From the NCBI GenBank assembly GCA_021732215.1, contig JAKFVL010000023.1, positions 124,001 through 188,000 of the forward strand: 64,000 nucleotides of DNA, written 5' to 3'. The number at the start of each line of letters is the position of its first letter. Position 1 is the first letter of the stretch. Source of the stretch: Hyphomicrobiales bacterium (GTDB lineage: Bacteria > Pseudomonadota > Alphaproteobacteria > Rhizobiales > Xanthobacteraceae). Under the pieces are notes generated by a model that saw nothing but the letters and a program-made list of their open reading frames with translations, ran no database searches and was not told the origin of the DNA. The position numbers and the translations under genes were made by a program. Positions 45,513-54,222 of the stretch are shown here, piece by piece.

Positions 45513-48500
45513 ATGCGTTTCACCGACATCTTCATCAAGCGGCCGGTGCTCTCGCTGGTCGTCAGCGCGCTGATCCTGCTGATCGGATTCAACGCTGCGA
45601 CCAAGCTGCCGATCCGGCAGTATCCGCGGCTGTTCAATACGGTCGTGACCGTGACGACGACCTATCCGGGTGCGTCGCCGGAACTGATGCAGGGCTTCAT
45701 CACCACGCCGATCGAGCAAGCGGTGGCGGCCGCCGAAGGCATCGACTACATCACATCGTCGTCGGTGCAGGGCACCAGTACGATCTCGGCTTACATCAAG
45801 CTCAACGTTGATCCCAATCAGGCGCTGACCGAGGTTCTCGCCAAGGTAAACTCGGTCAAATATCTGATCCCGCGCGAGGCGAATGACCCGGTGATTCTGA
45901 AAACCACCGGGCAGACGACCGCTGTGATGTATATCGGCTTCGCCAGCGACGAACTCGGCGGCTCGGCCATCTCCGACTATCTGACGCGCGTGGTACAGCC
46001 CATCCTTGCCACTGTGGATGGCGTGGCGTCCGCCGATATCCTCGGCGGGCAGACCTTTGCGATGCGGCTATGGCTTGACCCGGCCCGTATGGCCGGGCGT
46101 GGCGTGTCGGCGGACGACGTGTCCAACGCGATCCGCGCCAATAACTTCCAGGCCGCCGCAGGCCAGTCGAAGGGTTACTTCGTCGTCTCCAACGTATCGA
46201 CCAATACGGGCCTCACCGATATCAACCAGTTCAAGCGCATGACCGTCAAATCCAAGGACGGCGCGCTGGTGCGGCTGGAGGATATCGCGACCGTTCAGCT
46301 CGGCGCGCAATCGACCGACGCCAGCGTGTCGATGAACGGGCAGAAGGCGATCTTCATCGGCGTGCAGTCGACCCCGCAGGGCAACCCGCTCAATATCGTC
46401 AAGGGCGTGCGCGCGCTGTTTCCGGAGATCGAGCGCAACCTGCCGCCGTCACTGAAGATGCAGGTGGCGTATGACTCCACGCGCTTCATCCAGTCGTCGA
46501 TCGACGAGGTGCGCGATACGCTGCTCGAAGCCGTCCTCATCGTGGTGGCCGTAATCTTCCTGTTCCTCGCATCGTTTCGCTCGGTGCTGATCCCGGTGGT
46601 GACGATCCCGCTGTCGCTGGTCGGCGTGTGCATGCTGATGTTGCCGCTGGGTTTCAGCTTTAATCTGCTGACCTTGCTGGCGATGGTGCTGGCAATCGGA
46701 CTGGTGGTCGATGACGCGATTGTCGTGGTCGAGAACATTCACCGCCATCTGGAAGAAGGCAAAACGCCGGTCCAGGCCTCGTTGCAAGGCGCGCGTGAAA
46801 TCGTCGGTCCCGTAATCTCGATGACGATTACGCTGGCTGCGGTCTACGCGCCGATCGGCTTCCTTGGTGGTCTCACTGGCGCGCTGTTCCGCGAGTTCGC
46901 GTTCACGCTGGCGGGTGCCGTGATCGTGTCCGGCGTGATCGCACTGACGCTGTCACCGATGATGTGCTCGACATTGCTGAAAGGCACCGAGCAGGGGCGG
47001 TTCGCGAAGTTCGTCGATCGCATCTTCCGTTCCATCACCGACTCGTATGGCCGCAAGCTCGATCGCTCGCTGGACTACCGGCCGATCACGGGGATGTTCG
47101 CCGTCACGATTCTCGCTCTTGTCGGCTTCATGTACGTAAACACTGCCAAGGAACTGGCCCCGGAAGAGGATCAGGGCATCCTGTTCTCGGTGACCAAGGG
47201 ACCGAAATACGCCAACATCGACTACTCCGATTACTACGGCGACAAGCTCGACGAGGCTTTCGCAAAGTTTCCCGAGACCGATCTGCGCTTCGTCATCAAT
47301 GGCACCAGCGGCCCGAGTCAGGGTTTTGCTGGCATGATCCTGAAGCCGTGGAATGAGCGCAAGCTCTCGTCCAACAAGCTGAAGCAGCCGGTACAGACCG
47401 AGATCAACAAGGTCGAAGGCGTCAATGCGTTCGTATTCAATTTGCCGCCGCTGCCCGGCGGCCCCGGCGGCTTACCGGTGCAAATGGCGATCTCGACCAC
47501 CGGCGACTTCAAGTCGATCTATGAGGAAATGAACAAGCTCAAGGCCGAAGCGCGCAAGAGCGGTCTGTTTATTGTGGCCGATAGCGACCTCGACTTCAAC
47601 CAGCCGGTGGTTCGTGTGACCGTTGATCGCGCCAAATCGAACGAGCTCGGCATCACCATGCAGCAGGTCGGCACTGCGCTTTCGACGATGCTGGGCGGCA
47701 ACTTCGTCAACCGTTTCAATCTTGAGGGCCGCTCGTATCAGGTGATCCCGCAGGTGCCGCGCGAGATGCGGCTGACGCCGGACGATCTGTCAAAATACTA
47801 CGTCATGACGCCGCAAGGCCGGCAGGTGCCGCTGTCGACGATCGTGTCGATCGAGACCGGCACCGACCCGAACGCGCTGACGCGCTTTAACCAGTTGAAC
47901 GCGGCGACGTTCCAGGCGGTGCCGATGCCCGGCGTGACGGTGGGGCGGGCGGTGGAATTCCTCGAAGAGCAAGCCAAGAAACTGCCGGCCGGTTACAGCC
48001 GTGCGTTCCTTGCCGATGCCCGGCAATACACGCAGGAAGGCAACCAGCTCGCGATCGCGTTCGTCTTCGCGCTGATCATCATCTATCTGGTGCTGGCGGC
48101 GCAATTCGAAAGCCTGCGCGATCCGCTAGTCATTCTGATCTCGGTGCCGATGGCGATCTCGGGCGCGCTGCTGCCGTTATTCTTTGGCGTCGCTACCATC
48201 AACATCTATACCCAGGTGGGCCTGCTGACGCTGATCGGGCTGATTTCGAAACATGGCATCCTGATGGTGGAATTCGCCAACGAACTTCAGCTACGCGAGA
48301 AGCTCGATCGACGTGAGGCAATCGAGAAGGCCGCCCGAGTCCGTCTGCGGCCGATCCTGATGACGACCGCGGCAATGGTGGCAGGACTGCTGCCGCTGCT
48401 GTTCGCGTCAGGCGCGGGTGCGGCCAGCCGTTTCTCGATCGGGCTCGTTGTCGTGGCGGGCATGCTGATCGGCACGCTGTTCACGCTGTTCGTGCTGCCG

Positions 48501-48623
48501 GCGGTGTATGTCGCGATTGCGACCGATCATCGCGCTGCGGCATCCGGCCCGCGCGCCAAGGAAGTCGAGGATTTCGAACGCGACTACGACGGTCCGGGTC
48601 TCGCGCCGCAGCGGACCAACTAA
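45513..48623 (+). CDS. RND efflux transporter permease (AcrB/MdtB-like)
   Basis: A 1036-residue, full-length RND pump with a good AGGGCAGGAG site. Features: FTDIFIKRPVLSLVVSALIL at the N terminus, GASPELMQGFITTPIEQAVA, proton-relay region LLAMVLAIGLVVDDAIVVVE (two adjacent Asp in helix 4) and the late GLISKHGILMVEFANEL. The hydrophobe/amphiphile (HAE1) type exports drugs and lipophilic compounds. The final four bases overlap the convergent amidohydrolase gene. Confidence 0.93.
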   Translation: MRFTDIFIKRPVLSLVVSALILLIGFNAATKLPIRQYPRLFNTVVTVTTTYPGASPELMQGFITTPIEQAVAAAEGIDYITSSSVQGTSTISAYIKLNVDPNQALTEVLAKVNSVKYLIPREANDPVILKTTGQTTAVMYIGFASDELGGSAISDYLTRVVQPILATVDGVASADILGGQTFAMRLWLDPARMAGRGVSADDVSNAIRANNFQAAAGQSKGYFVVSNVSTNTGLTDINQFKRMTVKSKDGALVRLEDIATVQLGAQSTDASVSMNGQKAIFIGVQSTPQGNPLNIVKGVRALFPEIERNLPPSLKMQVAYDSTRFIQSSIDEVRDTLLEAVLIVVAVIFLFLASFRSVLIPVVTIPLSLVGVCMLMLPLGFSFNLLTLLAMVLAIGLVVDDAIVVVENIHRHLEEGKTPVQASLQGAREIVGPVISMTITLAAVYAPIGFLGGLTGALFREFAFTLAGAVIVSGVIALTLSPMMCSTLLKGTEQGRFAKFVDRIFRSITDSYGRKLDRSLDYRPITGMFAVTILALVGFMYVNTAKELAPEEDQGILFSVTKGPKYANIDYSDYYGDKLDEAFAKFPETDLRFVINGTSGPSQGFAGMILKPWNERKLSSNKLKQPVQTEINKVEGVNAFVFNLPPLPGGPGGLPVQMAISTTGDFKSIYEEMNKLKAEARKSGLFIVADSDLDFNQPVVRVTVDRAKSNELGITMQQVGTALSTMLGGNFVNRFNLEGRSYQVIPQVPREMRLTPDDLSKYYVMTPQGRQVPLSTIVSIETGTDPNALTRFNQLNAATFQAVPMPGVTVGRAVEFLEEQAKKLPAGYSRAFLADARQYTQEGNQLAIAFVFALIIIYLVLAAQFESLRDPLVILISVPMAISGALLPLFFGVATINIYTQVGLLTLIGLISKHGILMVEFANELQLREKLDRREAIEKAARVRLRPILMTTAAMVAGLLPLLFASGAGAASRFSIGLVVVAGMLIGTLFTLFVLPAVYVAIATDHRAAASGPRAKEVEDFERDYDGPGLAPQRTN

Positions 48624-49870
48624 TCCGCGATACCTGCCAACGACAGCGCGGTATGGAGCAGGACGTTCGCGCCTGCCGCGCAGTCGGCTTGCGTGGCGTC
48701 TTCAAGCTCGTTGTGGCTGATGCCGTCCTTGCAGGGCACGAAGATCATCGCGCTCGGAACGACCGTCGCCAGATTGCATGCGTCGTGACCCGCTCCTGAC
48801 GTGATCCGCCGATTGCTGTAGCCGAGCGTCTCGGTCGCCGTGGCGACGGCATCCACCAGTGTCGTGTTGAAAACCGTCGGTTCCTTGCGCCAGACCTGTT
48901 CCAGTGTGATGGCGACCTTGCGCCGCTTGCCGATATCGGCCGCGGCGGCCGACACGGCCTCATGCAGCGCGTCGAGTGTCTTGCCGTCGGGGCTGCGGAT
49001 GTCCGTCGTGAACACCAGATCGCCGGGAATGACGTTGCGCGATGGGTTTTCGACGATGATTTCGCCAACTGTTCCGACCGCATGCGGTCCATGATCTTTG
49101 ACGATTTTTTCGATCGCCAGGACCAGTTCGGAAAACGCCGCAAGGGCATCGCGCCGCAACGGCATCGGTGTGGTGCCGGCGTGGCTGGCGAAGCCCGCGA
49201 TCCGGCCATCGTACCACATGATGCCCTGACCGCGATCGACCACGCCGATGGTTTTGCCTTCGGCCTCGAGCAGGGGACCTTGCTCGATGTGCAGTTCGAC
49301 GAACGCGCTGAACTTTTGCTGGCCGACCGGGTCCACGCCGCGATAGCCGATGGTGTCGAGCGCTTGTGCCACGCTGATGCCTTCCGCATCGAGGCGGCCG
49401 AGAATGTTCTCCGTGGTAAAGTCGCCCGCATACGCAGCGGACGCCATCATGGCGGGTGCGAAACGCGAACCTTCCTCGTTGGTCCAGTTGGCGATGCAGA
49501 GTGGTGCGTCGGTCTCGATGTCCGCATCGTTCAGGGTCCGCACCACTTCGAGTGCTGCGAGCGTGCCGAGAATCCCATCGAATTTGCCGCCCGTCGGCTG
49601 CGTATCGAGATGCGAGCCGAGGCCGACCGGAGCTTTCGACATGTCGCGGCCCTTGCGGATCGCAAACATAGTGCCGAGCCCATCGACGCGAACCTCGCAG
49701 CCTGCGGCCTCGCAGGCTGCGCGAAACCAGTCGCGCACCTGCTTGTCTTCCGGTCCAAGCGTCAGCCGCCGCACGCCGCCTTTCGGGGTACCGCCGAACT
49801 TCGCGGTTTCGTGAATCGCATTCCAGAGACGGCCGGAGTCGATGCGGAGGTTGGAGCGGGCGGGAGTCAT
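48620..49870 (-). CDS. M20-family Zn-dependent amidohydrolase (N-carbamoyl amino acid hydrolase/ureidopropionase-like)
   Basis: A 416-residue enzyme; ATG 49870. Metal-binding motifs of the hydantoinase/carbamoylase subgroup: GSHLDTQPTGGKFDGILGTL (His, Asp), WTNEEGSRFAPAMMAS (Glu pair), ELHIEQGPLLEAEGK (His) and SGAGHDACNLA near the C terminus. Family members hydrolyse N-carbamoyl-amino acids, beta-ureidopropionate, allantoate or ureidoglycine. Its neighbourhood (allophanate hydrolase, AtzE/G) argues for a ureide-type substrate. The exact substrate cannot be read from sequence. Confidence 0.88.
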   Translation of the reverse strand: MTPARSNLRIDSGRLWNAIHETAKFGGTPKGGVRRLTLGPEDKQVRDWFRAACEAAGCEVRVDGLGTMFAIRKGRDMSKAPVGLGSHLDTQPTGGKFDGILGTLAALEVVRTLNDADIETDAPLCIANWTNEEGSRFAPAMMASAAYAGDFTTENILGRLDAEGISVAQALDTIGYRGVDPVGQQKFSAFVELHIEQGPLLEAEGKTIGVVDRGQGIMWYDGRIAGFASHAGTTPMPLRRDALAAFSELVLAIEKIVKDHGPHAVGTVGEIIVENPSRNVIPGDLVFTTDIRSPDGKTLDALHEAVSAAAADIGKRRKVAITLEQVWRKEPTVFNTTLVDAVATATETLGYSNRRITSGAGHDACNLATVVPSAMIFVPCKDGISHNELEDATQADCAAGANVLLHTALSLAGIAD

Positions 49871-49950
49871 TCAAAAACGCCTTTGTTGATTTCAGAGCGA
49901 GCCAGCGTATCCGACTTTGTCATGCCGGGCGAGCACGCCGCATATTCCAG

Positions 49951-50067
49951 GTCGTCCTCGCGAACGCGAGGACCCATACGCCGTGTCATATCTGTTTCGC
50001 GCGAAAGCCGCTCATCCATTGACCATAACTTCGGAGGCTATGGGTCCCTGCGTTCGCGGGGAGGACG
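49951..50067. repeat. Dispersed inverted-repeat element, family B copy 1
   Basis: Compound hairpin element: a GTCGTCCTCGCG-AACGCGAGGAC arm at 49951-49973 followed by CCCATACG, and an inverted partner beginning TATGGGTCCCTGCG at 50039 and ending GGAGGACG at 50067. A related element lies at 57596-57713. Translation of this family gives WVPAFAGTT-like peptides often mis-annotated in Bradyrhizobium relatives. Confidence 0.75.
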
Positions 50068-50074
50068 TGGGACG

Positions 50075-50851
50075 TCACCGCGGCGCCGCGCACATGCCGC
50101 CATCGATCGTGATGATGACGCCGGTGGTGTAGCCCGAGCGTTCGGACGCGAGAAACGCCATCATGTCGGCGATCTCGCGCGGCTTTGCCGGACGGCGGAG
50201 CGGGTAGGCATCGAGAATCTCCTGATAGCGGTTTTCGTCGCCGAACCGAAGCTGAGCCTGCCGTTTCGTCAGCGTGATGTTGCGTTCGGTCGCGACCGGC
50301 CCCGGATTTATGCCGACGACACGAATGTTGTCTTTCAGGCTGCCACCGCCGAGCCCGCGCGTGAACGCCATCAGCGCAGCGTTACCCGCGCTTCCGGTGA
50401 TGTAGTTGAAATCGAATTTCTCGCCGGCGGCGCCGATGTCATTGATAATGACGCCGTGACCGCGTGTTTTCATCTTGGCGTAGAACAGCCGCGTCAGGTT
50501 GATGTAGCCGAATACTTTCAGCTCCCAGGCGTGCCGCCACATGGTCTCGTCGATCTTGTCGATCGAACCGCCCGGAATGTCGCCCGCGTTGTTGACCAGA
50601 ATGTCCACATCGCCGGCAGCCTCGGCCAGTCCCGCGACATCCTCCGGCTTACGCAGATCGGTGACGTGGATGTTTGCCGAAATCTGATGGGCGCTGCGCA
50701 GCCGCTGCGCCAGGTCTTCAAGCTGCGACTGGCTGCGGGCCGCCAGCCGCAAGTTGCAGCCCTCCTCGGCAAAGGCCTCCGCGGCTGCGGCGCCGATTCC
50801 CCTGGAGGCGCCCGTGATAAGAACCGTCTTGCCGCGCAGGCCGAGATCCAT
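50075..50851 (-). CDS. SDR-fold protein with altered catalytic residues
   Basis: A 258-residue short-chain dehydrogenase/reductase fold with the cofactor motif TGASRGIG (residues 14-21) and NNAG (87-90). At the active site Tyr150 is present, but the residue four positions later is Ser154 (YITGS) instead of the Lys of YxxxK, and the catalytic Ser position 13 residues earlier is Asn137 (IINDIG). C-terminal GVIITIDGGM is typical of SDRs. It may be a divergent reductase or a non-oxidoreductase. It is transcribed toward the repeat at 49951 and its start faces atzF. Confidence 0.85.
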   Translation of the reverse strand: MDLGLRGKTVLITGASRGIGAAAAEAFAEEGCNLRLAARSQSQLEDLAQRLRSAHQISANIHVTDLRKPEDVAGLAEAAGDVDILVNNAGDIPGGSIDKIDETMWRHAWELKVFGYINLTRLFYAKMKTRGHGVIINDIGAAGEKFDFNYITGSAGNAALMAFTRGLGGGSLKDNIRVVGINPGPVATERNITLTKRQAQLRFGDENRYQEILDAYPLRRPAKPREIADMMAFLASERSGYTTGVIITIDGGMCAAPR

Positions 50852-51213
50852 GGAGTTTCTCCATTATTTCAATATGTTATTTGAGATCATTGCTTCTTGC
50901 GGACGGGGATTGTCGGCGGCGACGGTCCGCTGGTCAATCGGCAAGGACCAGCTCGGAGCAGGAGGGAGACAGCAAACACCACACCCCGCCGACCACCGTC
51001 CTCGCTGGTCTGGAGTGTCTGCGCAGTCGCCCATGAGTTTTCATGCAAACTGAGGTTGGGCGCTTTTGCCTGCATTGTTTTTCGATGCTCAAACATTATG
51101 CATCGACAGCCAACACCTCTTGCTCGGCATTTCCGCGGCTGCGAGTAAACTGTTTGCGTGATGGTGAGTCCGGCTTCGCGGATCGTCTGTTTCGCAAGTT
51201 GCGCCGTACAAGG
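50852..51213. other. Divergent region between the SDR gene and atzF
   Basis: About 360 bases without a convincing gene. The atzF frame is open upstream to 51043 but those codons do not resemble allophanate hydrolases. The AT-rich part near 50860-50890 likely holds the SDR promoter. No clear operator was found. Confidence 0.4.
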
Positions 51214-53028
51214 ATGACCTCTGCTGTGACCGAGACCATTGCCGCCATCGTCGCCGCGCATCGCAGCGGCCGGGTCACGCCGGCGGATACCATCGCAAGA
51301 ACCTATCACCGCATCAGGGATTATAACGATCCGGCGGTATTCATTTCGTTGCGCGACGAGGCCGATGTCGTCGCCGAAGCAACGGCGCTGGCTGCGACAG
51401 GCGATAAGAGTCTGCCGCTGTACGGCATTCCAGTCGCGGTCAAGGACAACATCGACGTCGCGGGTCTTCCGACGACGGCGGCGTGCCCGGCGTATTCCTA
51501 CATCCCGGCGCGCGATGCCACGGCGGTGGCGCGGCTTCGCGCAGTCGGCGCGATCGTGATCGGCAAGACCAACCTCGATCAGTTCGCCACTGGCCTCGTC
51601 GGCGTCCGTTCCCCATACGGCATCCCGCGCAACTCGATCCGCAGCGATCTTGTGCCAGGCGGATCGAGTTCGGGCTCGGCGGTTGCCGTCGGCGCCGGCC
51701 TTGTGCCGCTGTCGCTCGGCACCGATACGGCCGGCTCCGGCCGCGTTCCTGCGATGCTGAACAATATCGTCGGGCTGAAGCCGAGTGTTGGGCTGGTCTC
51801 GACGTCGGGCGTCGTTCCGGCATGCCGGACGCTCGATTGCGTCTCGATCTTCACGCTGACAGTCGACGATGCGATGACCGCGCTCAATGTCATCGCGGGA
51901 TATGACGCGGCCGATCCGTATTCGCGGCAGCGAACCGTCGCGCCGCTCGGTGGGCTTCCGATCAACACGCGGATCGGCGTGCCGAAAACCGGCCAGCTTA
52001 AATTCTTTGGCGATGACGTTGCGGCCCAAGGCTACGATAAGGCCGTGGCGCGGCTTGCTTCGCTCGGAGCAAAGGTCGTCGAATTCGATCTCGAACCGTT
52101 TTATGAGACGGCGCGGCTGCTCTATGAGGGGCCGTGGCTCGCCGAGCGCTACTTCGTCGCGCGCGAGCTGATGGAAACCAATCCCGACGCGGTTCATCCG
52201 GTCACCCGCCAGATCACAGCCGGCGGTGCGCGCGGCAGCGCGGTCGATGCGTTCGGCGCGTTCTACAAGCTCGAGGCCATGCGCCGCCTGGCGCAGGAGA
52301 CGTTCAAGAGCATCGACACGATGCTGCTGCCAACCGCACCTTCTGCCTACACGGTCGAGCAGGTGCTTGCCGACCCGATCGAACTCAACAGCCGAAATGG
52401 CACCTACACGAACTTCGTCAATTTGCTCGACATGTCGGGCTTGGCGATTCCGGCGGCAATGCGCGGCGATGGCATTCCGTTCGGCGTCACGCTGCTCGGA
52501 CGTGGCGGCGACGATGCGCTGCTGGCCAGCATCGGCCGCGTGTTCCACGCTGATACAGGTTTGCCGATGGGTGCGCGTGGCGGCCCTCAGCCGGCGCTGG
52601 AACCGCTTCCGGCTCCGCTGAAGGATGGCGAGGTCGCCATCGCCGTCGTCGGTGCGCATCTGTCCGGCATGGTGTTGAATGGCGAACTGCGCGCCTTGAA
52701 TGCGCGCCTGCTGCAGGCGACAGCGACCGCGCCGGATTACCGGCTTTATGCGCTGAGCGGCACGATGCCGCCGAAGCCTGGACTGCTTCGGGTCGATGCT
52801 GGCAAGGGCGCGGCGATTGCCATCGAAGTCTGGGCCATGAGCCCGTCGGCATTTGGCGAATTTGTTGCCGCGATTCCACAACCGCTGTCGATCGGCACGC
52901 TCAATTTGGCCGATGGCCGTCAGGTGAAGGGTTTTCTTGTCGAGGCGGCTGCAGTCGAAGGCGCGCGCGACATCTCGGAGTTCGGCGGCTGGCGCGCATT
53001 CATGTCGGCGCAGGCGATCCGGGCGTAG
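51214..53028 (+). CDS. atzF: Allophanate hydrolase AtzF
   Basis: A 604-residue enzyme. ATG 51214 is chosen because TETIAAIVAAHRSGRVTPAD is the normal family N terminus; its ribosome site is poor (AAGG directly adjacent), so a start within the upstream open frame is not excluded. Amidase-signature triad: Lys in YGIPVAVKDNIDVAG, Ser in TDTAGSGRVPA (cis-Ser) and Ser in PGGSSSGSAVAVG. The C-terminal 140 residues are the separate allophanate hydrolase C domain (VVGAHLSGMVLNGELRAL, YALSGTMPPKPGLLRV). It converts allophanate to ammonia and carbon dioxide, the last step in urea, biuret and cyanurate breakdown. It converges with the atzGEH-gntR operon. Confidence 0.93.
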   Translation: MTSAVTETIAAIVAAHRSGRVTPADTIARTYHRIRDYNDPAVFISLRDEADVVAEATALAATGDKSLPLYGIPVAVKDNIDVAGLPTTAACPAYSYIPARDATAVARLRAVGAIVIGKTNLDQFATGLVGVRSPYGIPRNSIRSDLVPGGSSSGSAVAVGAGLVPLSLGTDTAGSGRVPAMLNNIVGLKPSVGLVSTSGVVPACRTLDCVSIFTLTVDDAMTALNVIAGYDAADPYSRQRTVAPLGGLPINTRIGVPKTGQLKFFGDDVAAQGYDKAVARLASLGAKVVEFDLEPFYETARLLYEGPWLAERYFVARELMETNPDAVHPVTRQITAGGARGSAVDAFGAFYKLEAMRRLAQETFKSIDTMLLPTAPSAYTVEQVLADPIELNSRNGTYTNFVNLLDMSGLAIPAAMRGDGIPFGVTLLGRGGDDALLASIGRVFHADTGLPMGARGGPQPALEPLPAPLKDGEVAIAVVGAHLSGMVLNGELRALNARLLQATATAPDYRLYALSGTMPPKPGLLRVDAGKGAAIAIEVWAMSPSAFGEFVAAIPQPLSIGTLNLADGRQVKGFLVEAAAVEGARDISEFGGWRAFMSAQAIRA

Positions 53029-53075
53029 AGCCGGATGACTTCTCCTTGAATCGTTATCCTGCCCTATCTTTTTGT

Positions 53076-53128
53076 TAGAACATGATCTTTTCGGAAAACC
53101 GGTATCCACCTTTCCGGATTATGCTCTA
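53076..53128. repeat. Short dispersed repeat (GATCTTTTCGGAAAACCGGT type)
   Basis: A run of about 50 bases with CGGAAAACCGGT and CCACCTTTCCGG inverted segments, ending ATGCTCTAG at the GntR stop. A degenerate partner occurs at 35161-35182. Sequences of this type are numerous in Bradyrhizobium-like genomes. Confidence 0.6.
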
Positions 53129-53821
53129 GACCGTCTCGGCGTAGCTTTCGTACTCGCCGCGCACGGTCTGGATATGATCCCGCATCGCTGCTGCGGCGCC
53201 GACGCGATCGCCGCGCATGATCGCAGTCACGACGCGGTCGTGCTCGACATAGGATTTTTTCAAACGGCCGAGATTGCGAAACTGCGCTCGCCGGAACGGC
53301 TGCACGCGCACGCGCGTCGCGAGCGTCGTTTCCGCGATGTAGGCGTTGTGAGAGCCGCCGTAGACTGCGTTGTGAAACTGTTCGTTGAGTTCATGAAAGC
53401 GTTGCGGATCACCGGTGTAGCTGAGCATCCGCAGCTCTTCGTGCAGGTCCGACAGCTCGCGCCGCTCGATCGCCGTCATGCGCTCGGCGGCAAAACCGGC
53501 GCACAGCGCTTCAAGTTCGCTCATTGCCTCGAACATACCGCTGAGACGATCGTGCGTCGGGCGCGCAACCAGCGCGCTGTGATGCGGCCGTGCATCCACG
53601 AGACCGCTTGCCGTTAGCTGCCGCAAGGCCTCTCGAACAGGCGTGCGCGACACGTTGAAGCGGTTGGCGAGTTCGGTCTCATCCAGCGCCGTGCCCGGCG
53701 CGAGCATGCCGCTGACAATCTCGTCGGCGAGTTGCAGCCGGAGCTCTTCTGCCAGCGTGATCTTGCCGGATGGCGGTTGCGTCACGCCGCGCCGTGATCG
53801 GATCAGCGTATCGCTTACCAT
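53126..53821 (-). CDS. GntR-family (FCD) transcriptional regulator
   Basis: 231 residues from ATG 53821, two bases after the preceding gene; the longer frame to 53899 overlaps that gene. N-terminal winged helix: LADEIVSGMLAPGTALDETE, then FNVSRTPVREALRQLTASG. A C-terminal FCD domain has the metal/ligand helices (EALCAGFAAERM, LNEQFHNAVYGGSHN, EHDRVVTAIMRGD). As last gene of the minus-strand operon it probably regulates it through the TTGTATACAA palindrome at 61446, which fits the FCD/GntR TnGT..ACnA pattern. The stop codon lies in a dispersed repeat. Confidence 0.9.
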   Translation of the reverse strand: MVSDTLIRSRRGVTQPPSGKITLAEELRLQLADEIVSGMLAPGTALDETELANRFNVSRTPVREALRQLTASGLVDARPHHSALVARPTHDRLSGMFEAMSELEALCAGFAAERMTAIERRELSDLHEELRMLSYTGDPQRFHELNEQFHNAVYGGSHNAYIAETTLATRVRVQPFRRAQFRNLGRLKKSYVEHDRVVTAIMRGDRVGAAAAMRDHIQTVRGEYESYAETV

Positions 53822-53823
53822 CA

Positions 53824-54222
53824 CTACGATCCCTTCGGTTCGTCGATCATGCTGACGTGGGCGGCGACGATGCGCCAGCCTTCTGGAAAACGGACCCATG
53901 TCTGCATCTGGCGGCCAATCTTGCCCGGCGCGGCCGCGCGGCGAAACAGCGTCGATGCGACGGCTGTATCGCGGCCATAGGTCGTGATGACGGTTTTCGC
54001 GAGATCGCGGGTCAGATTGATTGGTGATCGGCCGGAACGGAACGACTTGATTTCCGGATAGCCGTAGAGATTCTCGAACATGCCGTAACGCAAGGTCCGG
54101 CCATCATCGCGGAACAGCTCGTCCAGTACCGCGACATCGTTCGACACCAGGGCTGCTTCGTAGCGCTGAAATTCAGCGGTCACTTCAGCCAGGATATCGG
54201 GGAGATCGACTTGCATGGTCAT
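53824..54222 (-). CDS. atzH: AtzH/HpxZ-like protein (DUF3225, NTF2 fold)
   Basis: A 132-residue protein whose start overlaps the atzE stop (ATGA). The sequence AEFQRYEAALVSNDVAVLDE, LRYGMFENLYGYPEIKSF and GRQMQTWVRFPEGWRIVAAH matches the family known as HpxZ in oxalurate operons and AtzH in cyanurate operons. AtzH hydrolyses 1,3-dicarboxyurea to allophanate, a step between AtzEG and AtzF. Here all four (AtzG, AtzE, AtzH, AtzF) occur within 5 kb, favouring the AtzH role, but HpxZ-type function is not excluded. Confidence 0.82.
   Translation of the reverse strand: MTMQVDLPDILAEVTAEFQRYEAALVSNDVAVLDELFRDDGRTLRYGMFENLYGYPEIKSFRSGRSPINLTRDLAKTVITTYGRDTAVASTLFRRAAAPGKIGRQMQTWVRFPEGWRIVAAHVSMIDEPKGS

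Noticed and set aside
50887-53109. Antisense open frame of 740 codons opposite atzF
   Set aside because: No recognisable domain and biased basic composition; atzF shows the complete amidase triad and C-terminal domain.
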